NCBI GenBank assembly: GCA_017962085.1
Contig: JAGCWA010000026.1
Location: 1-37,077 of the forward strand
Length of the DNA: 37,077 nucleotides
Origin: Paludibacteraceae bacterium
GTDB lineage: Bacteria > Bacteroidota > Bacteroidia > Bacteroidales > Paludibacteraceae
Direction of reading: 5' to 3'
Part shown: positions 7,825 to 16,658 of the stretch, one piece after another
Position numbering within the stretch: position 1 is the stretch's first letter
How the letters are laid out: each line of letters begins with the position of its first letter
The notes under the pieces: model-generated
What the model was told of the DNA's origin: nothing
Databases searched by the model: none
Seen by the model: only the letters and a program-made list of their open reading frames with translations
Program-made: the position numbers and the translations under genes

Positions 7825-8307
7825 ATGATACAGTATATCAAAGATCTATTTTCCGGGATATGGAACCTGTTACAGGGTATGCGCATCACGATGATCAACT
7901 TCATCAGGAAGCCAATCACGGAACAATACCCGGAGAACCGTGGGGTGAAGGAATACGCTGAACGGTTCAGGGGAGAGCTGACGATGCCGCACAACGCGAA
8001 CAACGAGCACAAGTGCACAGCGTGCGGAATCTGCCAGATGAACTGCCCGAACGGGACCATCAAGATAGTGACGAAACAAATCACCACAGAGGACGGCAAG
8101 ACCAAGAAAGCATTGGACAAGTACCTGTATGACTTGGGAAGCTGCACCTTCTGCGGGCTCTGCACGATGGGTTGTCCTCAAAAGGCAATCGTTTGGAGCA
8201 ACAACTTCGAACACTCGGTATTCAGAAGAGAGACGTTAGTTAAGCAACTGAACAAAGAGGGTTCCAAGACAGAGGAGAAGAAACCAGTAACAACCCCACA
8301 ACAATAA
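7825..8307 (+). CDS. nuoI: NADH-quinone oxidoreductase subunit I (2x[4Fe-4S])
   Basis: NuoI holds clusters N6a and N6b, which carry electrons to N2. The 160-residue protein has two ferredoxin motifs: Cys64, 67, 70 and 74 (CTACGICQMNCP) and Cys107, 110, 113 and 117 (CTFCGLCTMGCP). An amphipathic N-terminal stretch should lie on the membrane. In a complex without NuoEFG, this subunit is the exposed electron entry point and the most likely docking face for ferredoxin or another donor; that is inference from the gene set. nuoJ begins 5 nt after its stop. Confidence 0.97.
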   Translation: MIQYIKDLFSGIWNLLQGMRITMINFIRKPITEQYPENRGVKEYAERFRGELTMPHNANNEHKCTACGICQMNCPNGTIKIVTKQITTEDGKTKKALDKYLYDLGSCTFCGLCTMGCPQKAIVWSNNFEHSVFRRETLVKQLNKEGSKTEEKKPVTTPQQ

Positions 8308-8312
8308 CGACC

Positions 8313-8852
8313 ATGGAATTATTAACAGCAAGCAACATCATATTTTTCATACTTGCGGCGGCCATATTGCTCTTCGGCATCCTGACGGTCACATCGACCA
8401 AGATCCTCAGGGCGGCCACCTACTTGTTCTTCACGTTGTTCTGCATAGCGGGTCTCTACCTCCAGCTCAACTACGAGTTTCTGGCGGCGGTACAACTCTC
8501 CGTGTATGCGGGAGGCATCGTGATACTCATCGTCTTCGCCATCCTGTTGATCAAGGGACTGGGAGAAGACAAGGAGATTAACATCGGACAAAGGCGCATC
8601 ATGGGACTCGTGGCGGCCATCGTCGGTTCGATCACTTGCGCATGCGTCATCGCCAAGTACGGATTCTTGCCAGACTACGACACGGCGGCTGAGCTGACCC
8701 AGGCGGTGGACATGCAGATGATCGGACAGACATTGATGGGCACGAAGCAGTACGAATATCTGTTACCATTCGAGGCGGTGAGCGTTCTCTTGCTCGCATG
8801 CATCATCGGAAGTATCGCAATAGCAACAAAGGATAAGGAGGTCAACAAATGA
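8313..8852 (+). CDS. nuoJ: NADH-quinone oxidoreductase subunit J
   Basis: NuoJ is a membrane subunit with five helices; helix 3 has the conserved pi-bulge linked to proton-channel opening. The 179-residue protein shows the matching segment AVQLSVYAGGIVILIVFAILL at about residues 59-79. The C-terminus (ATKDKEVNK) overlaps the start of nuoK by 4 nt (ATGA), pointing to translational coupling. Confidence 0.95.
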   Translation: MELLTASNIIFFILAAAILLFGILTVTSTKILRAATYLFFTLFCIAGLYLQLNYEFLAAVQLSVYAGGIVILIVFAILLIKGLGEDKEINIGQRRIMGLVAAIVGSITCACVIAKYGFLPDYDTAAELTQAVDMQMIGQTLMGTKQYEYLLPFEAVSVLLLACIIGSIAIATKDKEVNK

Positions 8853-9160
8853 ATATACCAGTAGAATCATATTTTATTTTAAGCACGCTCCTATTCTTCA
8901 TAGGCGTGTATGGATTCGTGGCACGCAAGAACCTCATCAGCATACTGATGTCGGTCGAGCTCATCCTCAACGCCGCAAACATCAACTTCGTAGTGGCGAA
9001 CAGATTCCTCTTCCCAGAACTTCTGGAGGGACACATCTATAGTCTCTTCGTCATCGCGATAGCGGCGGCGGAAACAGCGGTAGCCATCTCAATCATCATC
9101 AATGTCTATCGCCAGAAGAAGAACATCGACGCCAAGAGTATTAACGAATTAAAGTATTAA
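8849..9160 (+). CDS. nuoK: NADH-quinone oxidoreductase subunit K
   Basis: NuoK has three helices and two buried glutamates of the proton path. The 103-residue protein shows them in SVELILNAANINFV (Glu in helix 2) and AAAETAVAISIIINVYR (Glu in helix 3). The start overlaps nuoJ by 4 nt, and nuoL begins 4 nt after its stop. Confidence 0.96.
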   Translation: MNIPVESYFILSTLLFFIGVYGFVARKNLISILMSVELILNAANINFVVANRFLFPELLEGHIYSLFVIAIAAAETAVAISIIINVYRQKKNIDAKSINELKY

Positions 9161-9164
9161 TGAT

Positions 9165-11123
9165 ATGGAACAGTTAGCGAGTTTAGCACCTTATGTTTTA
9201 ATATTACCGCTCTGCATGTTCCTTATCTTGGGACTATTCGGTAAAAAAATGTGTCCGAAAGTGTCAGGTCTCTTGGGTACGACCGTCTTTGGCGTCGTCT
9301 CCGTGATCTGCTACTACATCGCACTCAAATATTTCTTCAGTGGCGATTATCAAATCGGGGAGACTTACCAACAGGTGACCCTCTTCAACATGGAGTGGTT
9401 GCGGATGAACGAAGACCTGGTGATCAGCATCGGCTTCCTCTTGGATCCGCTCTCCGCCATCATGCTGATTGTCATCTCGACCGTATCCCTGATGGTCCAC
9501 ATCTACAGCATGGGTTACATGCACGGAGAAGGAGGATTCCAGCGTTTCTACGCCATCCTTTCGCTCTTCTCCTTCGCCATGCTCGGATTGGTTGTGGCGA
9601 CCAACATCTTCCAGATGTACATCTTCTGGGAGTTGGTGGGCGTATCCTCCTTCCTGTTGATCAGTTTCTACTACTTCAAGCATTCCGCAGTGCGCGCGGC
9701 GAAGAAAGCCTTCATCGTCACGAGGTTCGCGGATATGTTCTTCCTCATCGGAATCCTGATCCTCTCCTACTACACGAGGACATTCGACTTCGATAAGCTC
9801 ACCTTCATCACCGACGGCCATGTGGACGCGATCGTCAACTCAGACTTGAGGACGATGACCTTCCTCGGGTTCCCAGTGATTTCGATAGCCATGTTCCTCA
9901 TCTTCTTGGGAGGTGCGGGTAAATCGGCCATGTTCCCGTTGCACATTTGGTTGCCGGACGCCATGGAAGGTCCAACCCCTGCTTCAGCGTTGATCCATGC
10001 GGCCACGATGGTCGTAGCGGGTGTATACTTGGTGGCAAGGCTCTTCCCTATCTACACGTTCGAGGCACCGCACGTATTGGAGATCATCTCCTACATCGGA
10101 GCATTCACCAGTATCTTCGCGGCGATCATCGCCTGCGCGCAGACCGATATCAAGCGAGTGCTCGCCTTCTCCACGATCTCACAGATCGCCTACATGATGG
10201 TAGCCTTGGGTGTTTCCGGCTACGGAGGAGTCAACGGACTCGGTTACACGGCCTCCATGTGGCACCTCTTCACACACGCCATGTTCAAGGCATTGCTCTT
10301 CATGGCGGCAGGAGCCATCATCCACGCCGTACACAGCAACGAGATGGATGCGATGGGCAACCTCAGAAAGAAATTGCCTATCACCCACATCACGTTCCTC
10401 ATCGCCTGCTTGGCGATAGCCGGTATACCTCCATTCTCAGGCTTCTTCTCGAAGGACGAGATCTTGGTGGCAGCGTTCGAGACCAACAAATGGGTCTTCG
10501 CTGTAGAGTACTTCGTGGCAGGTTTGACCGCCTTCTACATGTTCCGTCTCTACTACCGCATCTTCTGGTTCGGCGAGCCTGAGGGCGGATACGAGCACGA
10601 GCCGCATGAGGCACCATTGAACATGACCTTCCCGCTCATGTTCTTAGCCGCGGTGACGGTCATCACCGGTATCAGCTGGGCATTCGGCAAACTCTCATTC
10701 ACGGAACTGATTTCGAGCGACTTCACCGGTTACGAGATTCACACCCATTGGAACATCGCCCTGCCAAGCATCGGCGCAGGCGTGGTAGGTATACTCATCG
10801 CGACCTTCCTCTACCTGGAAAGGACAGGAAGACCGAACAAGGCGGTATCCTACATCAAGAAGCCTTACCTTTGGGCGTATAACAAATTCTATATCGATGA
10901 GATATATCTCTTTGTGACGAACAATATCATCTTCCAACGGATATGCCAACCTATCGCATGGTTCGACCGTCATATCATCGACGGATTCATGAACCTGCTC
11001 TCATGGGTCACGAACAAGACCTCGCAAGAGACGAAGGAGATCCAGAGCGGATATGTGCAACAGTACGCTTGGGTGTTCATCATGGGTGTTATCACTATCG
11101 TGTTACTATCCATTAATCTCTAA
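9165..11123 (+). CDS. nuoL: NADH-quinone oxidoreductase subunit L
   Basis: NuoL is the distal antiporter-like proton pump with the long lateral helix. It has 652 residues. The key charged residues are in place: the helix-5 Glu in MYIFWELVGVSSFLLI, the helix-7 Lys in GGAGKSAMFPLHIWLPDAM, and the helix-8 HAATMVVAGVYLVARLFP stretch. The C-terminal region (about 560-652) holds the lateral helix and anchor. It sits in the usual order L-M-N at the end of the operon. Confidence 0.97.
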   Translation: MEQLASLAPYVLILPLCMFLILGLFGKKMCPKVSGLLGTTVFGVVSVICYYIALKYFFSGDYQIGETYQQVTLFNMEWLRMNEDLVISIGFLLDPLSAIMLIVISTVSLMVHIYSMGYMHGEGGFQRFYAILSLFSFAMLGLVVATNIFQMYIFWELVGVSSFLLISFYYFKHSAVRAAKKAFIVTRFADMFFLIGILILSYYTRTFDFDKLTFITDGHVDAIVNSDLRTMTFLGFPVISIAMFLIFLGGAGKSAMFPLHIWLPDAMEGPTPASALIHAATMVVAGVYLVARLFPIYTFEAPHVLEIISYIGAFTSIFAAIIACAQTDIKRVLAFSTISQIAYMMVALGVSGYGGVNGLGYTASMWHLFTHAMFKALLFMAAGAIIHAVHSNEMDAMGNLRKKLPITHITFLIACLAIAGIPPFSGFFSKDEILVAAFETNKWVFAVEYFVAGLTAFYMFRLYYRIFWFGEPEGGYEHEPHEAPLNMTFPLMFLAAVTVITGISWAFGKLSFTELISSDFTGYEIHTHWNIALPSIGAGVVGILIATFLYLERTGRPNKAVSYIKKPYLWAYNKFYIDEIYLFVTNNIIFQRICQPIAWFDRHIIDGFMNLLSWVTNKTSQETKEIQSGYVQQYAWVFIMGVITIVLLSINL

Positions 11124-11141
11124 CCGATAAAAAGTACTACA

Positions 11142-12668
11142 ATGAATATATTATCATTATTTGTAATCATCCCGCTCGTCATGATGGCAGTGATATTCTG
11201 CATCAACGGCGAGAAAAAGAGTCTGATACGGACGATCATGTCCATCGGAGGATTCGCATTGCTCTGCACCTCCACCTATCTGACGATTCAATTCCTGGAG
11301 TTACGGCAAATCGACACCACCTCGGAGTTCCTTTTCACGGAATCCGCCATGTGGTATGAGCGATTCAACATCCACTACTCTGTCGGTGTGGACGGAATAT
11401 CCGTAGCCATGTTACTGCTCTCCTCCATCGTGGTGATCACCGGCGTGTTCGTATCCTACGCCATGGAAGAGAAAGTGAAGGAGTACTTCCTCTGGTTCCT
11501 GATGTTGAGCATCGGAGTGTACGGGTTCTTCATTTCGTTGGACCTCTTCACGATGTTCCTCTTCTACGAGGTGGCATTGATTCCAATGTACCTGCTCATC
11601 GGATTGTGGGGAAGCGGCAAGAAAGAATATTCAGCCATGAAGTTGACGCTGATGTTGATGGGAGGTTCAGCCTTCCTGATGGTCGGCATCTTCGGCATCT
11701 ACTACAACTCCATCCCTGAGGGCGGCGAAGGCACCTTCAACATCCAAGAGATCGCAGCGAACGTGCAAGCCTTGAAGGCGAACGGAGGTGACATCAGCTG
11801 GGAATACATCTTCTTCCCGCTCACCTTCGTGGGATTCGGCGTGTTGGGAGCCATGTTCCCATTCCACACATGGTCGCCTGACGGTCACGCATCCGCGCCG
11901 ACAGCCGTTTCAATGCTCCACGCGGGTGTGTTGATGAAGTTGGGAGGATACGGATGTTTCCGAATCGCCATGTATCTGATGCCAGATGCGGCGCAGGAGC
12001 AAGCATGGATCTTCATCATCCTGACCGGTATCAGCGTCGTGTACGGAGCCTTCAGCGCCTGCGTGCAGAACGACTTGAAGTACATCAACGCCTACTCATC
12101 CGTGAGCCACTGCGGCTTGGTTCTCTTCGCCCTTTTGATGATGAACAAGACCGCCATGACGGGAGCCATCCTACAGATGGTATCACACGGACTCATGACA
12201 GCACTCTTCTTCGCCCTGATCGGTATGATTTACGGAAGGACACACACGCGTGACATCCGTGAGATGGGAGGTCTGATGAAGATCATGCCAATCCTCTGCG
12301 TATGCTACGTGATCGCGGGACTCGCCTCTCTCGGTCTGCCGGGACTCAGCGGATTCGTTGCGGAGATGACCATCTTCGTCGGAGCGTTCGAGCACACGGA
12401 CTTCTTCCATAGGACATTCGTCATCCTCGGTTGCAGCTCCATCGTGATCACAGCAGTCTACATCCTGAGAGTGGTCGGCAAGATCCTCATGGGACCAGTG
12501 CAGGACAAGCACCACGAGACGCTCACCGACGCAGTGTGGTATGAGAAAGTAGCAGCGTTCGGACTCATCGCCGCAATCGCCGCAATAGGTATGGCACCGC
12601 TCTGGTTGTCGAACATGATCGGCGGCGGAATTGAAAACATCGCAAAATTATTCACTTATGGACTATAG
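11142..12668 (+). CDS. nuoM: NADH-quinone oxidoreductase subunit M
   Basis: NuoM is the middle antiporter-like proton pump. The 508-residue protein has the helix-5 Glu143 (FYEVALIPMYLLIG), the helix-8 Lys266 (GVLMKLGGYG) and the helix-12 Glu (GFVAEMTIF). By eye, the helix-7 lysine of E. coli NuoM (Lys234, in VKMP before PLHGW) aligns with Leu235 here (GFGVLGAMFPFHTW). Loss of that lysine is notable because it is part of the pump's charge chain; it may be a group-wide feature of Bacteroidota NuoM. The stop overlaps the start of nuoN by 11 nt. Confidence 0.96.
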   Translation: MNILSLFVIIPLVMMAVIFCINGEKKSLIRTIMSIGGFALLCTSTYLTIQFLELRQIDTTSEFLFTESAMWYERFNIHYSVGVDGISVAMLLLSSIVVITGVFVSYAMEEKVKEYFLWFLMLSIGVYGFFISLDLFTMFLFYEVALIPMYLLIGLWGSGKKEYSAMKLTLMLMGGSAFLMVGIFGIYYNSIPEGGEGTFNIQEIAANVQALKANGGDISWEYIFFPLTFVGFGVLGAMFPFHTWSPDGHASAPTAVSMLHAGVLMKLGGYGCFRIAMYLMPDAAQEQAWIFIILTGISVVYGAFSACVQNDLKYINAYSSVSHCGLVLFALLMMNKTAMTGAILQMVSHGLMTALFFALIGMIYGRTHTRDIREMGGLMKIMPILCVCYVIAGLASLGLPGLSGFVAEMTIFVGAFEHTDFFHRTFVILGCSSIVITAVYILRVVGKILMGPVQDKHHETLTDAVWYEKVAAFGLIAAIAAIGMAPLWLSNMIGGGIENIAKLFTYGL

Positions 12669-14085
12669 TAATTTCTTATCGATGAACCACGAAATATCAT
12701 TAGTAGTGGTTATGATATTGGTTCTGTTGACCGATTTAGTCATCGGCGACAAGAACAAAAAGGCAAGCCAGATCATGGCAATTGGGCTATTCATCGCCCA
12801 CACCGTCTTGTGTTTCCAATGGTCTAACAGCTACAGTCCGACCGAAGCATTCTCCGGGATGTACCTCACATCAGAGATCCACATGTTCGTCAAGAATATG
12901 CTGAACATAGGCACCGTGCTCGTCTTCTTGTACGCATACTACTGGAACACGCACGAGAACGAGAGCCACGCCGGGGAGTTCTACTTCCTGACCCTCTCCA
13001 CCCTATTGGGTATGTACTTGATGATCTCGTCGGGTAACTTCCTCCTCTTCTACATCGGATTGGAGACCGCCTCCATCCCAATGGCCACATTGGTGGCGAT
13101 GAACAAGAAGAGGGAAGAGTCGGCCGAAGCGGCAGCCAAGTATGTGCTCACCGCAGCCTTCTCGTCTGGTGTGATGATCTTCGGTATCTCCCTGATCTAC
13201 GCAACCTGCGGCACGCTCTACTTCGACGGAATCTCAGCCAACTTCTCCGATTTCAACCTCTCCATCATGGGATTGGTCTTCTTCATCGCGGGTATCGGCT
13301 TCAAGATCTCCCTCGTTCCGTTCCACTTGTGGACAGCGGACACTTACCAAGGCGCGCCTACTTCAGTGACCGCCTACCTCTCCGTCATCTCCAAGGGAGC
13401 CGCAGCCTTCGCCTTCATGTGCATCTTGATGAAGGCATTCAGCAACTACCCGGACGTATGGAAGGAGATCATGTGGTGGATCATCGTTGTCACCATCACC
13501 GTGGGTAACCTATTCGCCATCAGGCAGAAGAACCTGAAGAGATTCCTCGCCTTCTCCTCCATCTCACAAGCCGGCTACATCATGCTCGGTGTGATCGCAG
13601 GAAGCGAGCAAGGTATGGCATCCCTCGTGTTCTACACGTTGATCTACATGTTCACCAACCTCGCCGCCTTCGGAATCATCTCCAGCATCGAGGACCAGAC
13701 CGGCAAGGTATCGATGGACGACTACGACGGACTCTACGACACCAACCCGAAACTGGCAGTGGTCATGATGCTCGCCATGTTCTCGTTGGGAGGTATCCCT
13801 CCGTTCGCCGGATTCTTCAGCAAGTTCTTCATCTTCATGGCGGCCGCCGAGCAGGGACAGTACTTACTGGTATTCCTCGCCTTGTTGAACACCATCATCT
13901 CACTCTACTACTATTTGCTGGTAGTGAAAGCCATGTTCATCAAGAAGTCGGACAATCCGATCCCGACCATCAAGATCGACAACATGGCCAAGGTCGGACT
14001 CATCATCTGTACGATCTGCATCTTGGCATTAGGATTCATCAGCCCACTCTACACATTCATCTCAGAGAGGAGCTTCGGATTCTAA
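12658..14085 (+). CDS. nuoN: NADH-quinone oxidoreductase subunit N
   Basis: NuoN is the proximal antiporter-like proton pump. The frame is open from 12631, but the ATG at 12658 gives a normal start (MDYSNFLSMNHEIS) and a short overlap with nuoM, so I prefer it; the product has 475 residues. The helix-5 Glu (FYIGLETASIPMATLVA), helix-7 Lys (GIGFKISLVPFHLWTAD) and helix-8 Lys (LSVISKGAAAF) are all present. It closes the operon; a terminator follows at 14135-14173. Confidence 0.95.
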   Translation: MDYSNFLSMNHEISLVVVMILVLLTDLVIGDKNKKASQIMAIGLFIAHTVLCFQWSNSYSPTEAFSGMYLTSEIHMFVKNMLNIGTVLVFLYAYYWNTHENESHAGEFYFLTLSTLLGMYLMISSGNFLLFYIGLETASIPMATLVAMNKKREESAEAAAKYVLTAAFSSGVMIFGISLIYATCGTLYFDGISANFSDFNLSIMGLVFFIAGIGFKISLVPFHLWTADTYQGAPTSVTAYLSVISKGAAAFAFMCILMKAFSNYPDVWKEIMWWIIVVTITVGNLFAIRQKNLKRFLAFSSISQAGYIMLGVIAGSEQGMASLVFYTLIYMFTNLAAFGIISSIEDQTGKVSMDDYDGLYDTNPKLAVVMMLAMFSLGGIPPFAGFFSKFFIFMAAAEQGQYLLVFLALLNTIISLYYYLLVVKAMFIKKSDNPIPTIKIDNMAKVGLIICTICILALGFISPLYTFISERSFGF

Positions 14086-14134
14086 AAATGAATAACCTTA
14101 GGGAGGGAATCAAACCAACCTTCCAAGGCACCAT

Positions 14135-14173
14135 AAAAGAAGAGGGTATATCGAAAAGATATGCCCTCTTTTC
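14135..14173 (+). terminator. Terminator of the nuo operon
   Basis: AGAGGGTATATC (14141-14152) pairs with GATATGCCCTCT (14158-14169) with one G-U, around loop GAAAA. It is flanked by AAAAGA before and TTTTCG after. It lies 50 nt after the nuoN stop. Confidence 0.8.
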
Positions 14174-14256
14174 GTATAGTCAGGAGCCTGCATAAGCAGC
14201 AGAGAAATGATAGAAAACAGAAAAAATTCGAACCAATCTCAGTTTTAAGGAAAAAC

Positions 14257-14289
14257 AATGATTATGAAATAAAAAAATTATTAACTTTG
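14257..14289 (+). promoter_or_regulatory. Predicted promoter of the pseudoprotease gene
   Basis: TAACTTTG (14282-14289) matches the Bacteroides -7 box perfectly, 40 nt before the ATG at 14330. The -33 is poor: AATG at 14257-14260 has the right spacing (21 nt), while TTAT at 14262 is closer in sequence. The surrounding DNA is very A/T-rich. Confidence 0.5.
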
Positions 14290-14329
14290 GGAAACGCATG
14301 TAAAACTAACAAACCAAAAACATCATAAT

Positions 14330-16093
14330 ATGAAGAGACTGGCGATCATAATACAAGTTATTATTTCCACATTTGTGTTGACGCTCCCCACACATGCGGG
14401 GGCGCCGGAAAGCATCAAAAGCCAAGTGGCCATAGTCAAGCCTAACATCTCGGATGCGCACAAGGCATACGCCAAGGAGATGAAGGCCGTCTTAAACGAG
14501 ATGGACTACCAATCCGCCGCCAACACCTACAAGAAATACGAGAACGGGTGGTACGGTTCAGGATTCGCCGTCAAAGGGAAGGACGGGAAGTGTTACCTCA
14601 TCACCAACAAAAGTGTGACGAAGGGAATCGACAAAGTATCCGTCGAATTCGCGGGGAACGGGAAACCCGTCATCTACCAGGAGTGCCCTGTCCTATCGGA
14701 AAATGTGAAGATGGACCTCGCCATAATCGAGTTACCCCAAGGACACCCGGCCGATATGACCCTTGAATTCAGCCAAGAGGCGATGAAAGACGGAAGAGAG
14801 ATATGGTCGGCAGGATACGCAGAGGCAGGAGGCAAAGCGGAGTGGAAACTCAGCATGGGAATCATATCCAACGCCCAAGTGAAAAACGCGGAGCTCGGAG
14901 GAGCAGGAATCAAACACTCCGCGAACATAGGCGCAGGCAACGCAGGCGGGCCATTACTCATCCTCAGCAAAGGGAAGACTCCTAGCTTCACTGTCGCAGG
15001 CATCAACACCCAGCAGGAGGATAGCACGGGAAGCACTGCCTACTCCATACCGGCGAAGCACATCACCGAGTTCATCGACCAAGTAGCGAGCAAGAAGAGT
15101 GAAGGAAAAGAGAAGGAGATCGAACAAGTAGCCCAAGAATTTCAGGGGGCAATACTTGCAGGATACGAGGATGTGATACCATACATATCCGACGAATACC
15201 TATACAGCATCAGCAGTAACAATTTCCAAGCCTTATTCACAGACGCAAGCTCAGCCGCGCGAATTGATGTAAAGGGATACCTCAATGACGATGAGGGAGA
15301 CAAAGCGGCAAGGACGCTCATCGCAGACCATTTCAACAAAAGCATACAGGATGGGAAAGAGACATTGACCCTGCAAAGCACAGAAAAGAGCGCCGACGGG
15401 ACAGAAGCGACAACCGTATTCAACATCCACAAAAAACAAATGGATTTCAATTGGAAAAAAGAAGACGGGGAATGGAAAATCACTTCCAGCTCGATCGCGA
15501 ACTTATCCGCAAAGACATCAACCATTAAACCGAAGAGAAAAGTGCGGTATATTAAACAAGAAGATATCGCATTTAATGAGCAAGGAATACAATTCAGCTA
15601 CCAACGGGGAGTGCACGCATTGGAAGAAACCTCACTATACAACGTAGAGTTAGGATACCACAATTACATCTCCAATATCCTGATGATCGGAGCCTTTCTT
15701 AGCGGAGGAAAAGAAAGGGAAGCACGGGTGGAAGAGTATCTCATATACGACGAAGAACCCTGGGATTATCATTACGAATACGAATATTACATCCAAGACG
15801 TCACCAAGATATTGGCCACGATCGGCGTCGGAATAATATTCCCCTTCGGGATCGGCAAGAAATTCGTCATCACCCCTTACTACTTCTTCGGATTTGGCAT
15901 GTATCTTAAGCCAATCAAAGACTTTCTCGTAGACAACCGAGGGGGAATACGCTTGGGTTGGAGATACGACGATCACCACCAGATATACGTGGGAGCCAAT
16001 TACATGCCCAGAACCGTCATATTGGTGGAAGACGGTGGCAATTACACAAGCGGAAGAAGATTGTTAGGATTTAACATAGGATGGGATTTCTAG
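14330..16093 (+). CDS. Secreted trypsin-fold pseudoprotease with barrel-like C-terminus
   Basis: This 587-residue protein has a signal peptide (cleavage after about residue 23). A trypsin/DegP-like domain spans about 28-255. It keeps the fold signatures GWYGSGFAV (73-81), DLAIIELP (129-136) and AYSIPAKHITEFI. The catalytic His position reads TNKSV (92-96, normally TNxHV), and the catalytic Ser position reads GNAGGPL (203-209, normally GNSGGPL) with Ala205. Only the Asp (129) remains, so it should not cleave peptide bonds. Residues 260-390 form a soluble middle part. Residues 420-587 are rich in alternating aromatic strands and end in GFNIGWDF, resembling an outer-membrane barrel or barrel-like tail. 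It may be a binding or sensing protein at the cell envelope. The barrel reading is less certain than the loss of catalysis. Confidence 0.75.
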   Translation: MKRLAIIIQVIISTFVLTLPTHAGAPESIKSQVAIVKPNISDAHKAYAKEMKAVLNEMDYQSAANTYKKYENGWYGSGFAVKGKDGKCYLITNKSVTKGIDKVSVEFAGNGKPVIYQECPVLSENVKMDLAIIELPQGHPADMTLEFSQEAMKDGREIWSAGYAEAGGKAEWKLSMGIISNAQVKNAELGGAGIKHSANIGAGNAGGPLLILSKGKTPSFTVAGINTQQEDSTGSTAYSIPAKHITEFIDQVASKKSEGKEKEIEQVAQEFQGAILAGYEDVIPYISDEYLYSISSNNFQALFTDASSAARIDVKGYLNDDEGDKAARTLIADHFNKSIQDGKETLTLQSTEKSADGTEATTVFNIHKKQMDFNWKKEDGEWKITSSSIANLSAKTSTIKPKRKVRYIKQEDIAFNEQGIQFSYQRGVHALEETSLYNVELGYHNYISNILMIGAFLSGGKEREARVEEYLIYDEEPWDYHYEYEYYIQDVTKILATIGVGIIFPFGIGKKFVITPYYFFGFGMYLKPIKDFLVDNRGGIRLGWRYDDHHQIYVGANYMPRTVILVEDGGNYTSGRRLLGFNIGWDF

Positions 16094-16109
16094 AAAAGGC
16101 ACCAAAGAA

Positions 16110-16141
16110 TTTGGAGAGCAAGAAATAATAGCATATCTTTA
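16110..16141 (+). promoter_or_regulatory. Predicted promoter of the His-rich lipoprotein / HD gene pair
   Basis: TTTG (16110-16113), then exactly 20 nt, then TATCTTTA (16134-16141), which has one mismatch to TAnnTTTG. The ATG follows 32 nt later. It suggests that the lipoprotein and HD genes form a unit separate from the pseudoprotease gene upstream. Confidence 0.65.
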
Positions 16142-16173
16142 CGTATGCAATATATAAATTAAACTATAAGAAA

Positions 16174-16653
16174 ATGGAGCATAAGATTTCAGCATTTGTT
16201 TCGACATGCATATTCGCGATCATGATGGCGTCATGCACGGTTTCGACGCACACAACGACGCGTCCTACGCCACCGCCACCACCGCCGGCACATTACGGAC
16301 ATCCGCACCCACATCATCATCATGGGCCTGGTCCGAAGAGATATCCGATCGACCAGTTCAGAAGAGGTCCGCAAGCGCCTCAGCATCAGCACAAGGGTCC
16401 GCAAGCGCCACCGCCACCATCGAAAAGCAGCAGCGTACGTGATGTGGAGAAGAACAGAATCCGCACCAGTGGCACACCTGTACCTCAGCAGAGAAATCCA
16501 CAGGAGACGAAGAGCGGAAGCGTTCAGCAGCAAAACACGTCACCGAGGTCATCCTCTTCATCCAGCTCATCCAGCACAAGGAGTCAGCGGAGCGAAAGGA
16601 GCAGCAATAATGGTTCAGCTTCTTCCAGCAGATCAGGCGGAGGCAGAAGATAA
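16174..16653 (+). CDS. Low-complexity His/Pro/Ser-rich lipoprotein
   Basis: The 159-residue product has a lipoprotein signal with Cys21 (MMASCTVS). The mature part has no recognisable fold. It starts with a Pro run and a histidine-rich stretch (HYGHPHPHHHHGPGP), then has two GPQAP repeats, and ends in Ser/Arg runs (a nine-Ser block near 131-139, then RSGGGRR). The His cluster could bind Ni, Zn or Cu; that is inference only. Its stop is followed after 5 nt by the GTG of the HD-domain gene, so the two are probably translated together. Confidence 0.65.
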   Translation: MEHKISAFVSTCIFAIMMASCTVSTHTTTRPTPPPPPPAHYGHPHPHHHHGPGPKRYPIDQFRRGPQAPQHQHKGPQAPPPPSKSSSVRDVEKNRIRTSGTPVPQQRNPQETKSGSVQQQNTSPRSSSSSSSSSTRSQRSERSSNNGSASSSRSGGGRR

Positions 16654-16658
16654 TCGAC

